Source: a virus. From it: 23,988 bases of DNA. The notes below the pieces were generated by a model. The model was not told the origin of the DNA, did not search any database, and saw only the letters and a program-made list of their open reading frames with translations. Positions 13,577-19,885 of this stretch are shown here, one piece after another. The stretch covers positions 1 through 23,988 of IMG/VR virus record IMGVR_UViG_3300050140_000010, one strand, 5' to 3'. The stretch's first letter is position 1; each line of letters opens with the position of its first letter. Made by a program: the position numbers and the translations under genes.

Positions 13577-14221
13577 ATGACAAGTAAAATGGCACCGGCA
13601 GAGATAGCGGAGAGGCTTGAATGGATTTTACAAAATGCAAATATCGCTGGTGTAATAGACGGTATTGACCGTATGGCTTTGTCGGAAGCCGCCGAGATAG
13701 TCAGAAAGGTTGAGCGGGGCGAACTGGTGGATATTGTGAGGTGCGGGAGCTGCAAACGTTATAATTCAACAAATTGCCCCGCATGGAACGAATGTACAAA
13801 ATCAACCGCAAATTATATGACGTTTTGCAATGCGGGCGAACGAAAGGACGGCGAAGAAAAGCTGAAAGACCACAGACTGTATAAGTTTTATTACGGTGAG
13901 CAGTGCGTTTATTTGGGCAGAACCAGTCAAGATTTTAAGAACAGATTAAGAGGGCATTTTTTTAAAAAGCCGATGCACAGAGCGATTAACATAAATTTGG
14001 TTACAAAAATCGAAACGGTTGTTTTGCCGACACAGGCCGACATGTTTTTGTATGAGATTTATTACATAAACAAATTAAGACCAGCGCTTAACGTTGATGA
14101 CAAAGCAATCGACGGCTTGGGCTTGACGGTTAATTTGCCGGAACTGGAGTTTCAAGAGTATAAATTAAATTTGCTTGATAAATGGAAATTGATTTTAAAG
14201 GACGGTGACACCAATGTCTGA
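13577..14221 (+). CDS. Fusion of a small phage Cys protein with a GIY-YIG nuclease-like domain
   Basis: 214 residues, ATG after AGGAGGCC. Residues 1-90 look like a complete small phage protein: a helical part (MAPAEIAERLEWILQ), then Cys residues at 56, 59, 67, 73 and 84 ending MTFCNAGERKDG, a usual C-terminus. Residues 100-180 form a GIY-YIG-like domain: LYKFYY, VYLGRT (111-116), RLRGHF with R125, E160 in LYEIYYINK, and PALN. The domain is found alone in related phages, so this is likely an in-frame fusion made by insertion. Confidence 0.75.
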   Translation: MTSKMAPAEIAERLEWILQNANIAGVIDGIDRMALSEAAEIVRKVERGELVDIVRCGSCKRYNSTNCPAWNECTKSTANYMTFCNAGERKDGEEKLKDHRLYKFYYGEQCVYLGRTSQDFKNRLRGHFFKKPMHRAININLVTKIETVVLPTQADMFLYEIYYINKLRPALNVDDKAIDGLGLTVNLPELEFQEYKLNLLDKWKLILKDGDTNV

Positions 14222-14597
14222 CATCTTATCCCGCCTACAATCAGCCTACCAGCGCAATCCTGCCGAGGTACTTAATTTATTGCCTAAGTTTTTTGACAGC
14301 GTGGGGAAAACGGTGATTGAGATGCCATGTGAAGTGGGGGCAGACGCTTACATAATCAGTTCGAATTGCGAAGATAACCACAAAAAAGATCAAATGTGTT
14401 TCTGCTGGGGTAAATCATGTGATAAGTGTGAGAAATCTTATCCTGATATCTTTAAAGTCAAATATCCAACAGAAAGCATAAGAAAAATCATCGAGAATAT
14501 GGGGCTATGCGGAGAAAAAGGCGGATTCGGCAAGACCGTTTTCTTAACCGAGCAATCGGCGAAAGATGCGCTGGAAAGGGGCAAGGAAGATGCCTAA
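14214..14597 (+). CDS. Phage protein of unknown function with Cys cluster
   Basis: 127 residues, ATG after AAAGGACGGTGA. The N-terminus is helical (MSDILSRLQSAYQRNPAEVLNLLP by position). A Cys-rich middle (C52, C62, C64, C69, C72: CFCWGKSCDKC) may bind metal. The C-terminus is mixed. No family name known to me. Confidence 0.55.
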   Translation: MSDILSRLQSAYQRNPAEVLNLLPKFFDSVGKTVIEMPCEVGADAYIISSNCEDNHKKDQMCFCWGKSCDKCEKSYPDIFKVKYPTESIRKIIENMGLCGEKGGFGKTVFLTEQSAKDALERGKEDA

Positions 14598-14754
14598 AAC
14601 AGTTTATGGATTGATAAAAGAGGCAAGAGAAAATTTAAGGGTAGCAACCAAATATAATGACCCACAATGTGCTCTAATTGCATTTGAAACTCTCAATAAA
14701 GCCATAGATGCCATAGACAACGGCGGCAGCTTAGAAACGGTGGTGAGAAATTGA
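14590..14754 (+). CDS. Small helical protein of unknown function
   Basis: 54 residues, starting at an ATG eight bases inside the previous gene. All-helical composition (TVYGLIKEARENLRVATKY; LIAFETLNKAIDAI). No motif recognised. Confidence 0.5.
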   Translation: MPKTVYGLIKEARENLRVATKYNDPQCALIAFETLNKAIDAIDNGGSLETVVRN

Positions 14755-15158
14755 CGGAACAAATAATATTTGTGCATCATGCCCCCACACCCTCACGCAA
14801 GCCCGCTTACGAGCCAATGCGCCATGCAACCGATAAAGATAAGACTGAGATAAAACGCCGCTACAGATGCGGAGATTGCCCCCTTGCGATTGCGTATGAT
14901 TTAAACATTATGGCTGAGGACATCGAAAAAGTTTTAAAAATAGTGTTTTATCCTGACAAAAGGTTTGCAAAAAAATATTTACACTGTGACATAAAACAAA
15001 CAAGGCGGAAACCGATAACCCGCGAGCTTATCTCCCAAATGATGGATTTATACGGCAGCGGCAAAACATATACCGAGATCGGCAAAATACTTAAAATACG
15101 CCGCCCGACTGTCTACGAAAATATCAAAAAAGAGGCAAAGAAAGCCCCTCGTAATTGA
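14751..15158 (+). CDS. HTH phage protein
   Basis: 135 residues from a TTG start coupled to the previous stop. Two HTH-like stretches: residues 28-62 (DKTEIKRRYRCGDCPLAIAY) and 90-125 (ELISQMMDLYGSGKTYTEIG, KILKIRRPTVYENIKK), the second resembling a resolvase/sigma-type HTH. It is the last gene before a hairpin at 15142-15166. A role as a DNA-binding regulator is plausible. Confidence 0.55.
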   Translation: MTEQIIFVHHAPTPSRKPAYEPMRHATDKDKTEIKRRYRCGDCPLAIAYDLNIMAEDIEKVLKIVFYPDKRFAKKYLHCDIKQTRRKPITRELISQMMDLYGSGKTYTEIGKILKIRRPTVYENIKKEAKKAPRN

Positions 15159-15166
15159 GGGGGCTT
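15142..15166 (+). terminator. Hairpin at the end of the HTH gene
   Basis: AAGCCCCTC (15142-15150) pairs with GAGGGGGCTT (15157-15166) with one bulged G, loop GTAATT. Only a weak T-rich tail follows, so termination may be partial. The -35 of the next promoter begins in the last stem bases. Confidence 0.55.
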
Positions 15167-15193
15167 GCATCTTAAAAGTTTTAGCAATATAAT
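15165..15193 (+). promoter_or_regulatory. Forward promoter before the gene at 15273
   Basis: TTGCAT (15165-15170), a 17-bp spacer and a perfect TATAAT (15188-15193). The start site is predicted near 15200, directly before ATG codons at 15201 and 15206. Confidence 0.55.
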
Positions 15194-15205
15194 TTAATCA
15201 ATGAT

Positions 15206-15286
15206 ATGATATCAGCGGCTCTGGAGCAGTACACGGGGCTTGAGGGGTTGAGGTTGAAAGGGGATAACGCTCATGAAATGGGTTGA
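15206..15286 (+). CDS. Possible 26-residue leaderless ORF or gene remnant
   Basis: ATG lies about six bases after the predicted transcription start. The protein reads MISAALEQYTGLEGL and ends HEMG; ALEQYTGLEGL recalls the common phage motif YEDTGLTPEE, so it may be a decayed piece of such a gene. No SD. It overlaps the next gene by 14 bases. Confidence 0.25.
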   Translation: MISAALEQYTGLEGLRLKGDNAHEMG

Positions 15287-15515
15287 CGTAAAAATAGCCC
15301 TTGAAACAAACGGGAAATGCAGCATCAACAATTACATATTTACGCTAAATCAAAGAAAAGACAAAATCGGTAGAACTTTCACCAGAATTGAAATGCATGA
15401 GATTGACACTAAAATTCCAGGCTCTGATGAAAACTGGATTATGCTTTCTCCCGGGTTTAACTCATATGATAAGTTTAGGTATTGGCTTGCGCAGCATCAA
15501 TACATAGAGGATTAG
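15273..15515 (+). CDS. Small protein of unknown function
   Basis: 80 residues, SD AAAGGGG about ten bases upstream. Begins MKWVDVKIALETNGKCSINN; beta-rich with a C-terminal FRYWLAQHQYIED. It is flanked by its own promoter and a strong terminator, so it forms a single-gene unit at the end of the early region. Confidence 0.6.
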   Translation: MKWVDVKIALETNGKCSINNYIFTLNQRKDKIGRTFTRIEMHEIDTKIPGSDENWIMLSPGFNSYDKFRYWLAQHQYIED

Positions 15516-15520
15516 ATTAA

Positions 15521-15554
15521 AGGCAGTCTCTTAATTGAGGCGGTCTCTTTTTTA
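15521..15554 (+). terminator. Terminator of the early forward region
   Basis: AGGCAGTCTC (15521-15530) pairs with GAGGCGGTCT (15537-15546) with one mismatch, loop TTAATT, then CTTTTTT. The CTCTTAATTGAG core is identical to that of the terminator at 91-126. Confidence 0.75.
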
Positions 15555-15563
15555 TAAAGTAAA

Positions 15564-15585
15564 GACCCCCGATTATTCGGAGGCC
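15564..15585 (-). terminator. Terminator of the reverse AP2 operon
   Basis: A 9-bp stem (15564-15572 with 15577-15585) with loop TTAT; on the reverse strand it is followed by TTTACTTTAT. The stop codon of the AP2 gene is the loop itself. Confidence 0.65.
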
Positions 15586-15947
15586 TTTAAATGTTTCTCT
15601 GCATTTTTACGGGCGCATACTGCATCGCCAAAATCGTCAAAAAATCCTAAATAATGATTTTTCCCATCATGATAAATATAGGCTTGCCATTTCTTACTTT
15701 GAGTTGACCATCTAACTCCGATTACGCCACTTTTATTTCTTTTGCCAGGTTTACAATAAGGAGTTGTACTATTTTTTAGGCAACCGCAAGACTTAGTATT
15801 GAGAGATACCAAGTCAACAGCAGGGATGTCAATCACATTTCCACAGTCACATTGGCATTTCCAAAAGTAGCTGCCCTGAGCTGTTTTTTTACTAACCCTG
15901 TACAGCGCAACAAGATGTGTAAAACGCCGTTTTGTTAAATCTTTCAT
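15573..15947 (-). CDS. AP2-domain DNA-binding protein with zinc-like N-terminus
   Basis: 124 residues. The N-terminal half matches the zinc-binding module common at the start of phage AP2/HNH proteins: C31, C33, C35 (KCQCDCGN) and C54, C56 (KSCGCL). Residues 73-118 form an AP2 domain (SGVIGVRWSTQSKKWQAYI; HYLGFFDDFGDAVCAR). The HNH nuclease usually found with such proteins is absent, leaving a pure DNA binder. It is the last gene of a four-gene reverse operon, coupled to the HTH gene by ATGA. Confidence 0.8.
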   Translation of the reverse strand: MKDLTKRRFTHLVALYRVSKKTAQGSYFWKCQCDCGNVIDIPAVDLVSLNTKSCGCLKNSTTPYCKPGKRNKSGVIGVRWSTQSKKWQAYIYHDGKNHYLGFFDDFGDAVCARKNAEKHLKASE

Positions 15948-16114
15948 TTTTTATATCTTTTATCTGTCGGCCACTCTGTACCCTCTGGTATGAGCCAGTC
16001 ACGGCCTATCTTTTGTGCTGCCGGTAATTTGCCACGCCTTATGATTGATCGCGCTGATGTATCACTGTGGCCGGTCTCAGCCGCCCATCGTGCGGTAGTG
16101 ATTAGTTTACTCAT
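15944..16114 (-). CDS. Small HTH (excisionase/MerR-like) protein
   Basis: 56 residues on the reverse strand. MSKLITTARWAAETG, then SARSIIRRGKLPAAQKIGRDW and LIPEGTEWP match the short helix-turn-helix with wing of excisionase-like proteins, in which the G-x-x-P-A-x-K-I-G-R-x-W stretch is diagnostic. It overlaps the 134-aa gene by eight bases and the AP2 gene by ATGA. Likely a DNA-binding regulator or directionality factor. Confidence 0.7.
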   Translation of the reverse strand: MSKLITTARWAAETGHSDTSARSIIRRGKLPAAQKIGRDWLIPEGTEWPTDKRYKK

Positions 16115-16511
16115 TTATTAACGTCGCCTCGGCGCTGTCGCGGAGATAATATTCATCATCCTGCTCGCCTGTTTCGCTGTCCTCTTCATAAACTTTATTG
16201 CCATCAAAATTTAATCGTTTACCATTGTCGATAGCCTTGTCACGGAGAGCTTCCCAAAACGATTCTACGGCTTCAATCGCGTTGTCGGCGATAATATCAC
16301 CGGTTACTAATTCAAGGCTCGAGTAACTATTTTTGTTTGTGCTTACAGATACTTCGTATTTCATGGTTTTATTTTCCTCCATCTCATTGATTTTTTCGGC
16401 TTTTTTGACATAATCCTCGGCTTGCTCGGTTGTCGCAAATGCAAACATTTTTTTAATGCGTTCAGGGTCTGGGTGCTCCGTTGTTGCGCTATAATTAATA
16501 ACCTTGCTCAT
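16107..16511 (-). CDS. Protein of unknown function in the reverse operon
   Basis: 134 residues, SD CAGGAG before the ATG. The first 49 residues are charged helices (ERIKKMFAFATTEQAEDYVK). From residue 50, MKYEVSVSTNKNSYSSLELV is beta-rich, and the tail is acidic. An internal SD (GGAGG) with in-frame ATG at residue 50 could give a shorter second product. No family recognised. Confidence 0.55.
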   Translation of the reverse strand: MSKVINYSATTEHPDPERIKKMFAFATTEQAEDYVKKAEKINEMEENKTMKYEVSVSTNKNSYSSLELVTGDIIADNAIEAVESFWEALRDKAIDNGKRLNFDGNKVYEEDSETGEQDDEYYLRDSAEATLINE

Positions 16512-16559
16512 AATATACTCCTGTTGCCTGCCTCCCTTGCGGTGAGGACTTGCGGCTTG

Positions 16560-16784
16560 TTAGCCTAAAAAATGCTTAATTAATTCTGGTCTGTCTGCTC
16601 CACTTGTCAAAAAATCAACTTCGTCCGCTGCAAAATACTTTTTTAACTCGTTAATGGTACTTTTTACAGCGTCACACATTTTTGCACTATAACCGACTTT
16701 TGCAGCGGCAACATGTGCGTCAAAAGCAACCTGAGCCTTTAAATAATTTGCGAGTGCGTCGGTCTGCTCTTTTGTTAAATCCAT
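16560..16784 (-). CDS. First gene of the reverse operon, unknown function
   Basis: 74 residues, starting at the ATG after AAAGGTGG; the open frame upstream is non-coding-looking. Helical and Ala/Lys-rich (MDLTKEQTDALANYLKAQVA; VKSTINELKKYFAADE). Separated from the divergent late promoter by about 80 bp. Function unknown. Confidence 0.55.
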   Translation of the reverse strand: MDLTKEQTDALANYLKAQVAFDAHVAAAKVGYSAKMCDAVKSTINELKKYFAADEVDFLTSGADRPELIKHFLG

Positions 16785-16863
16785 TATAAAAACCACCTTT
16801 ATTAATTTGTGTTTTGCTGATGCACTTATACTATCACTGCACCGCCAACAATGCAATAGGCAA

Positions 16864-16891
16864 TTGATAATAATTGATAACTTTGTATGAT
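16864..16891 (+). promoter_or_regulatory. Forward promoter of the late-regulator unit
   Basis: TTGATA (16864-16869), 16-bp spacer, TATGAT (16886-16891). The region also holds a 9-bp direct repeat AATTGATAA at 16862-16870 and 16872-16880. Transcription would start within the TTGCACAA repeat array. Confidence 0.55.
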
Positions 16892-16943
16892 TGCACAAAA
16901 ATATTTTTAAAAGTTGTGCAACATTAATTGAGGTGTTGCACAA
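16891..16943. repeat. Three evenly spaced TTGCACAA repeats, alternating orientation
   Basis: TTGCACAA at 16891-16898 (+), TTGTGCAA at 16914-16921 (the inverse), TTGCACAA at 16936-16943 (+). Centres are 23 and 22 bp apart, about two helical turns. Copies 2 and 3 pair perfectly as GTTGCACAA arms with the SD GAGGTG in the loop, just before the ATG at 16945. Operator or RNA-switch candidate. Confidence 0.7.
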
Positions 16944-16944
16944 A

Positions 16945-17097
16945 ATGCGCAGGAGCATAACAGGGCTAAAGCCGCATAGATACAGGGTTTGTTTAAGATG
17001 GCATGTTAATAATGTTGTATGCCCGACAAAATTGTTGTTGCGTGCAAGAGATACGTACGATAGAATCATATTAGGCAATAAATTTATAGCGAGGTGA
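16945..17097 (+). CDS. 50-residue basic protein
   Basis: Start chosen at the ATG after GAGGTG. MRRSITGLKPHRYRVCLRWH and a tail RARDTYDRIILGNKFIAR: strongly basic. It immediately precedes the ArpU-like gene and is the first product of the promoter at 16864. Unknown; nucleic-acid binding is possible from charge. Confidence 0.45.
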   Translation: MRRSITGLKPHRYRVCLRWHVNNVVCPTKLLLRARDTYDRIILGNKFIAR

Positions 17098-17101
17098 ATA
17101 G

Positions 17102-17518
17102 ATGGCGAATAAAAGAGATTTAAAGTTGGATGAATACAATATCAGCAAATTCGCCTACCGCGAATTAAATAATTTCTGCCTGCAATATCCCGAGAAAAAG
17201 CAAAAGCTTTTAGACATGCGCAACCCTTTAAAAGCTCAACAATACTCGGACATGCCCCACGGCAGCGGCGTAAGCGACCCCACAGCAGCAGCGGCAATAA
17301 GGGCAGCAGCATTAGCCAAAGATACAGAGCTGATAGAACAGACGGCGATAGAGGCTGATGCAGGAATATATCAATACATAATCTTAGCCGTAACTCAGCA
17401 GGGCATAAACTATGAGATTTTAAGGGCTTGCAAAGACATCCCATGTGGGAGACGATATTTTTATATACGCCGCAGGCAGTTCTTTTATCTGTTGGCAAGA
17501 AAAAAGGGGATTGATTAA
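17102..17518 (+). CDS. ArpU/RinA-like late-gene regulator
   Basis: 138 residues, SD GAGGTGAATAG. The N-terminus is LKLDEYNISKFAYRELNNF; the C-terminal 55 residues (IYQYIILAVTQQGINYEILR; DIPCGRRYFYIRRRQFFYLL) form a sigma-4-like HTH pattern typical of phage ArpU/RinA/DUF1492-like proteins found just before terminase genes. Such proteins activate late transcription. A Gly/Ala-rich linker (DPTAAAAIRAAALAKD) separates the two halves. The exact family name is uncertain. Confidence 0.65.
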   Translation: MANKRDLKLDEYNISKFAYRELNNFCLQYPEKKQKLLDMRNPLKAQQYSDMPHGSGVSDPTAAAAIRAAALAKDTELIEQTAIEADAGIYQYIILAVTQQGINYEILRACKDIPCGRRYFYIRRRQFFYLLARKKGID

Positions 17519-17565
17519 AAGGGTAACCGCAAGGACATACAAAGGGTATAAAATACTATTATTAA

Positions 17566-17596
17566 AAGCGTTCGAGAAATCGGGCGCTTATTTTTA
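17566..17596 (+). terminator. Terminator after the late regulator, GNRA-type loop
   Basis: A 10-bp stem (17566-17575 with 17580-17589, two G-T pairs) is closed by a GAAA tetraloop and followed by ATTTTTA. This ends the regulator unit and isolates it from the packaging genes. Confidence 0.65.
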
Positions 17597-17616
17597 TGCC
17601 AAAAGAAGGTGCCGCA

Positions 17617-17820
17617 ATGAAACCGTTTAGCCCCTGCGAAATATGCGAACCGTCTGTCAAACCTTTATGTGTGCAGGACTGTCAGAACGTCTGCCCTGAG
17701 GTTATACGGCTTAGGCACTGCTATGATACAGATTGTAATAGTAGATCAGCAGCAAATCATTGCACAAATGCGTCATATAGTGATTTAACAAAATGCAAGT
17801 GGTATAAAAATGGACAGTAA
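17617..17820 (+). CDS. Cys-rich small phage protein
   Basis: 67 residues, ATG after AGAAGGTG. Nine cysteines spread evenly (FSPCEICEPS; LCVQDCQNVCPEV; HCYDTDC; NHCTN; KCKW), suggesting zinc knuckles. Sits between the late-regulator terminator and the terminase genes. Function unknown. Confidence 0.55.
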   Translation: MKPFSPCEICEPSVKPLCVQDCQNVCPEVIRLRHCYDTDCNSRSAANHCTNASYSDLTKCKWYKNGQ

Positions 17821-17965
17821 ACATCCGCATTATAAACCTGTTTGGGACGAGTATCTATTTGACATGATTTGCAGGGATGCGGATAAGTATTGGGCAGAGT
17901 GGAGAAAAAGGAGAAATCTTTATGCTGACGGAACAAAAGGAAAAAGCAATAACAATGCTGATTAA
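17810..17965 (+). CDS. 51-residue protein overlapping the terminase small subunit start
   Basis: ATG 11 bp inside the previous gene; reads MDSKHPHYKPVWDEYLFDMI, CRDADKYWAEWRKRRN and a Lys/Asn tail, and overlaps the terminase small subunit gene by 44 bases. The SD is poor. Composition is protein-like (Trp, Tyr, charged), but the overlap lowers confidence. Confidence 0.4.
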   Translation: MDSKHPHYKPVWDEYLFDMICRDADKYWAEWRKRRNLYADGTKGKSNNNAD

Positions 17966-18347
17966 GGGAGATAACCCGACAGTTATTTGTAAATTATTAG
18001 GCATAGCAAGGTCGACGGTATATGACTGGCAAAAAAATGATGAATTTAATAAAGAGTTAGAGGCCAGAAAAAAAGAGATAGTAAAGTCAGGAAACGATTT
18101 TATATTGTCAAAAACAGATAAATACTTAGAGCAGTTAAATTTAATAGCAATGACAAGCAATGATGATCGCTCTAAATTATCAGCTTTAACATATTTATTA
18201 GATAGGTCGTTAGGCAAGATAGCACAAAGGTTTGAGGTTGAACCTATAGAGATGGCAAAGATACCATCCAGAGAAGAACTTGAAAGTGAGTTTGCACAGT
18301 ATAGAGGCAGTGTAGTTATAGATGATAGGTTCGTGGATGATGTGTAG
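17922..18347 (+). CDS. Terminase small subunit-like HTH protein
   Basis: 141 residues, SD AAAAAGGAG, ATG chosen over an upstream frame extension. Residues 1-50 are an HTH (KAITMLIKGDNPTVICKLLG, IARSTVYDWQKNDEF), followed by a long helical dimerisation-like segment (ARKKEIVKSGNDFILS) and an acidic end (DDRFVDDV). This matches small terminase subunits that bind packaging sites, upstream of the large subunit; a simple transposase-like HTH protein is the alternative. Confidence 0.7.
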   Translation: MLTEQKEKAITMLIKGDNPTVICKLLGIARSTVYDWQKNDEFNKELEARKKEIVKSGNDFILSKTDKYLEQLNLIAMTSNDDRSKLSALTYLLDRSLGKIAQRFEVEPIEMAKIPSREELESEFAQYRGSVVIDDRFVDDV

Positions 18348-18728
18348 GGATGTAGGTTTATACCCACCTATACGGTTAATAGGGCATGTGTGAGTAGAGT
18401 TAAAATATATCTTCTAATTTATACAGATGTTTAATGTACAGGTATAAGTTAGAGCAAATATATGAGGGTAGAGTGGCTGAGGCTCACACGCTCGCCCACA
18501 TTTATCTCCCACCTATATAATGCATTTATATACATTAATACTGCATAATTATACATGTATATATACAGATATAATTACTGTTAATCTGTGTACAGTCTTA
18601 ACAATGGTATAGGTATGCCATTAGTTGGCTGTTTACTGACCTTATCTGATTTAGACAAAAGAACTCTTTTGTATAGTACGATTGTATTTTTATCATAGGG
18701 GGCTCCTTCTTTTTAGGAGGTGGCAGGA

Positions 18729-18779
18729 ATGCCCACATTCACCCCAACAATTATCTACAACAGTTTCACAACTCATTAA
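18729..18779 (+). CDS. 16-residue leader-like ORF with strong SD
   Basis: The ATG follows TTTAGGAGGTGGCAGGA, one of the best SDs of the region, and codes MPTFTPTIIYNSFTTH before TAA. CTCCT at 18703-18707 can pair with AGGAG in the SD (18715-18719). Leader peptide or chance ORF. Confidence 0.3.
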   Translation: MPTFTPTIIYNSFTTH

Positions 18780-18978
18780 CAATATATGTCAGCACTCAAT
18801 AGCGCTTAAAACACCTTCCTTACAATTATTTTTATAAAATTTTCAAAGCCTTTAAGTAGGACAAATTCTCCCTTCCGTGTACGAGTATCCGTAGTATGTA
18901 TAAGGGAGTGACACACGAAAATATTTCCAAATGTTTAATTAATGGCTTAGGTATGCAACAATATAGGATTTTTAACGT

Positions 18979-19024
18979 TACATAAAAAGTGTGAGATTTT
19001 AACCAATTTATACATAAAAAGTGT
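18979..19024 (+). repeat. 14-bp direct repeat before the winged-helix-like gene
   Basis: TACATAAAAAGTGT at 18979-18992 and 19011-19024, period 32 bp (three helical turns). The second copy is fused to the SD (GTAGGAG) of the gene at 19035. A binding-site pair is plausible. Confidence 0.6.
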
Positions 19025-19034
19025 AGGAGAAAAT

Positions 19035-19577
19035 ATGAGTAATAAAATGTTAAAAACAACTTCATATACAGATACTGAAACCGGATTAACTTCTGAAAGA
19101 CAGCGGTATGTCGATGCGCAATTTAGTGAAGATGGATATTTGTTTTGGTGCAAAAAGAATAGCGTCAAGACCTTTGTTGATATACCGCTTCCTAATGCGT
19201 TTACATGGGCAGAGCGCGGGAGACTGACAGAGTTGCAACACTATATGCTTAAAGACAATCAGCTCATTGTTTACAGGTCTCACAGCGGGATAAAGCCAAT
19301 AGCGGTTGAAGACATGCGCAGGATATTTGAAATGTCGGACAGACAATGCAGAGTACTTATCGCTAAGGCCAAACAGCATAAGATTATTAAAGAGGTCAGC
19401 ATAGACGGAATTAAATATTTTGCTTATAACCCCGTGTACGGTTTTAAGGGCAAGCGCATGAGTATTATAGTATTCATCTTATTTCAAGAGGAATTAAAGT
19501 CACTTATGCCGCCGTGGGTGGTTGAAAAGTTTATGAATGAGGCAGAGGAAATAAGACCGACAATCAGAATTATTTAG
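19035..19577 (+). CDS. Winged-helix-like protein near terminase
   Basis: 180 residues, SD GTAGGAG. Middle part ERGRLTELQHYMLKDNQLIV, then MRRIFEMSDRQCRVLIAKAK and HKIIKEVSIDGIKYFAYNPVYGF (by position 120-142) read like a winged helix in which the recognition helix is DRQCRVLIAKAK. Such proteins occur in phages upstream of terminase; a RepA-like or MarR-like fold are alternatives. Its upstream direct repeat suggests autoregulation. Confidence 0.55.
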   Translation: MSNKMLKTTSYTDTETGLTSERQRYVDAQFSEDGYLFWCKKNSVKTFVDIPLPNAFTWAERGRLTELQHYMLKDNQLIVYRSHSGIKPIAVEDMRRIFEMSDRQCRVLIAKAKQHKIIKEVSIDGIKYFAYNPVYGFKGKRMSIIVFILFQEELKSLMPPWVVEKFMNEAEEIRPTIRII

Positions 19578-19585
19578 GAGGCCAT

Positions 19586-19876
19586 ATGAAAAATTTTAAA
19601 ATGATGGTAGCACAAGAGCAGATTGAGGAACTCACCACAGACCAACTAAAAAAGTTTAAAGAATTAACCGGAATAAGAACAAACCCAATAAAGGGCTTTA
19701 TGCTTGCCGGAATAATTAGTTTGCTCGACGAATTGAACCCTGATGTCTTAATATCACTTGCTTTTGGTCAGGGGCAATATAAAGTTTATCTTGATGATGG
19801 TCACGACGATATTGAAAAGGGCTTAGGCGATAATGCCGTCGATGCGCTCTGGGAAGCGCTTAAAACTATGCTGTAA
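19586..19876 (+). CDS. Small acidic protein before terminase, unknown
   Basis: 96 residues, strong SD TAGGAGG. Helical N-terminus (EELTTDQLKKFKELTGI), hydrophobic middle (FMLAGIISLLDEL) and acidic C-terminus (DDGHDDIEKGLGDN). Its position next to the large terminase subunit hints at packaging, but no family is recognised. Confidence 0.55.
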   Translation: MKNFKMMVAQEQIEELTTDQLKKFKELTGIRTNPIKGFMLAGIISLLDELNPDVLISLAFGQGQYKVYLDDGHDDIEKGLGDNAVDALWEALKTML

Positions 19877-19885
19877 GGTGACAAC

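Larger units (their letters stand above)
18348..19034. other. 687-bp AT-rich non-coding stretch in the packaging module
   Basis: No convincing gene in either strand. Contents: a GC-rich structured island near 18465-18500, an imperfect repeat around CCCACCTATA at 18363-18372 and 18508-18517, the 12-bp palindrome TATACATGTATA (18550-18561), hairpin arms ACAAAAG/CTTTTGT (18655-18672), a short SD-led ORF (18729-18779), and direct repeats at 18979 and 19011. Candidate cos/pac or regulatory region, or a decayed gene. Confidence 0.55.

Noticed and set aside
16560-17078. 172-codon reading of the first reverse-operon gene
   Set aside because: The upstream extension crosses the promoter and repeat region with poor composition; the SD AAAGGTGG fixes the start at 16784.
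17445-17630. Forward 61-codon open frame overlapping the ArpU-like gene and its terminator
   Set aside because: It runs through the strong hairpin, lacks an SD and is a frame shadow of the real gene.
18465-18500. tRNA-like GC-rich hairpin island
   Set aside because: The bases resemble the first arm of a Leu or Ser tRNA, but no T-loop GTTCGA motif or acceptor pairing is present.
18832-19065. Reverse 77-codon open frame in the non-coding stretch
   Set aside because: Aromatic and Leu/Ile-rich composition of AT-rich random sequence, no SD, and it overlaps the gene at 19035.
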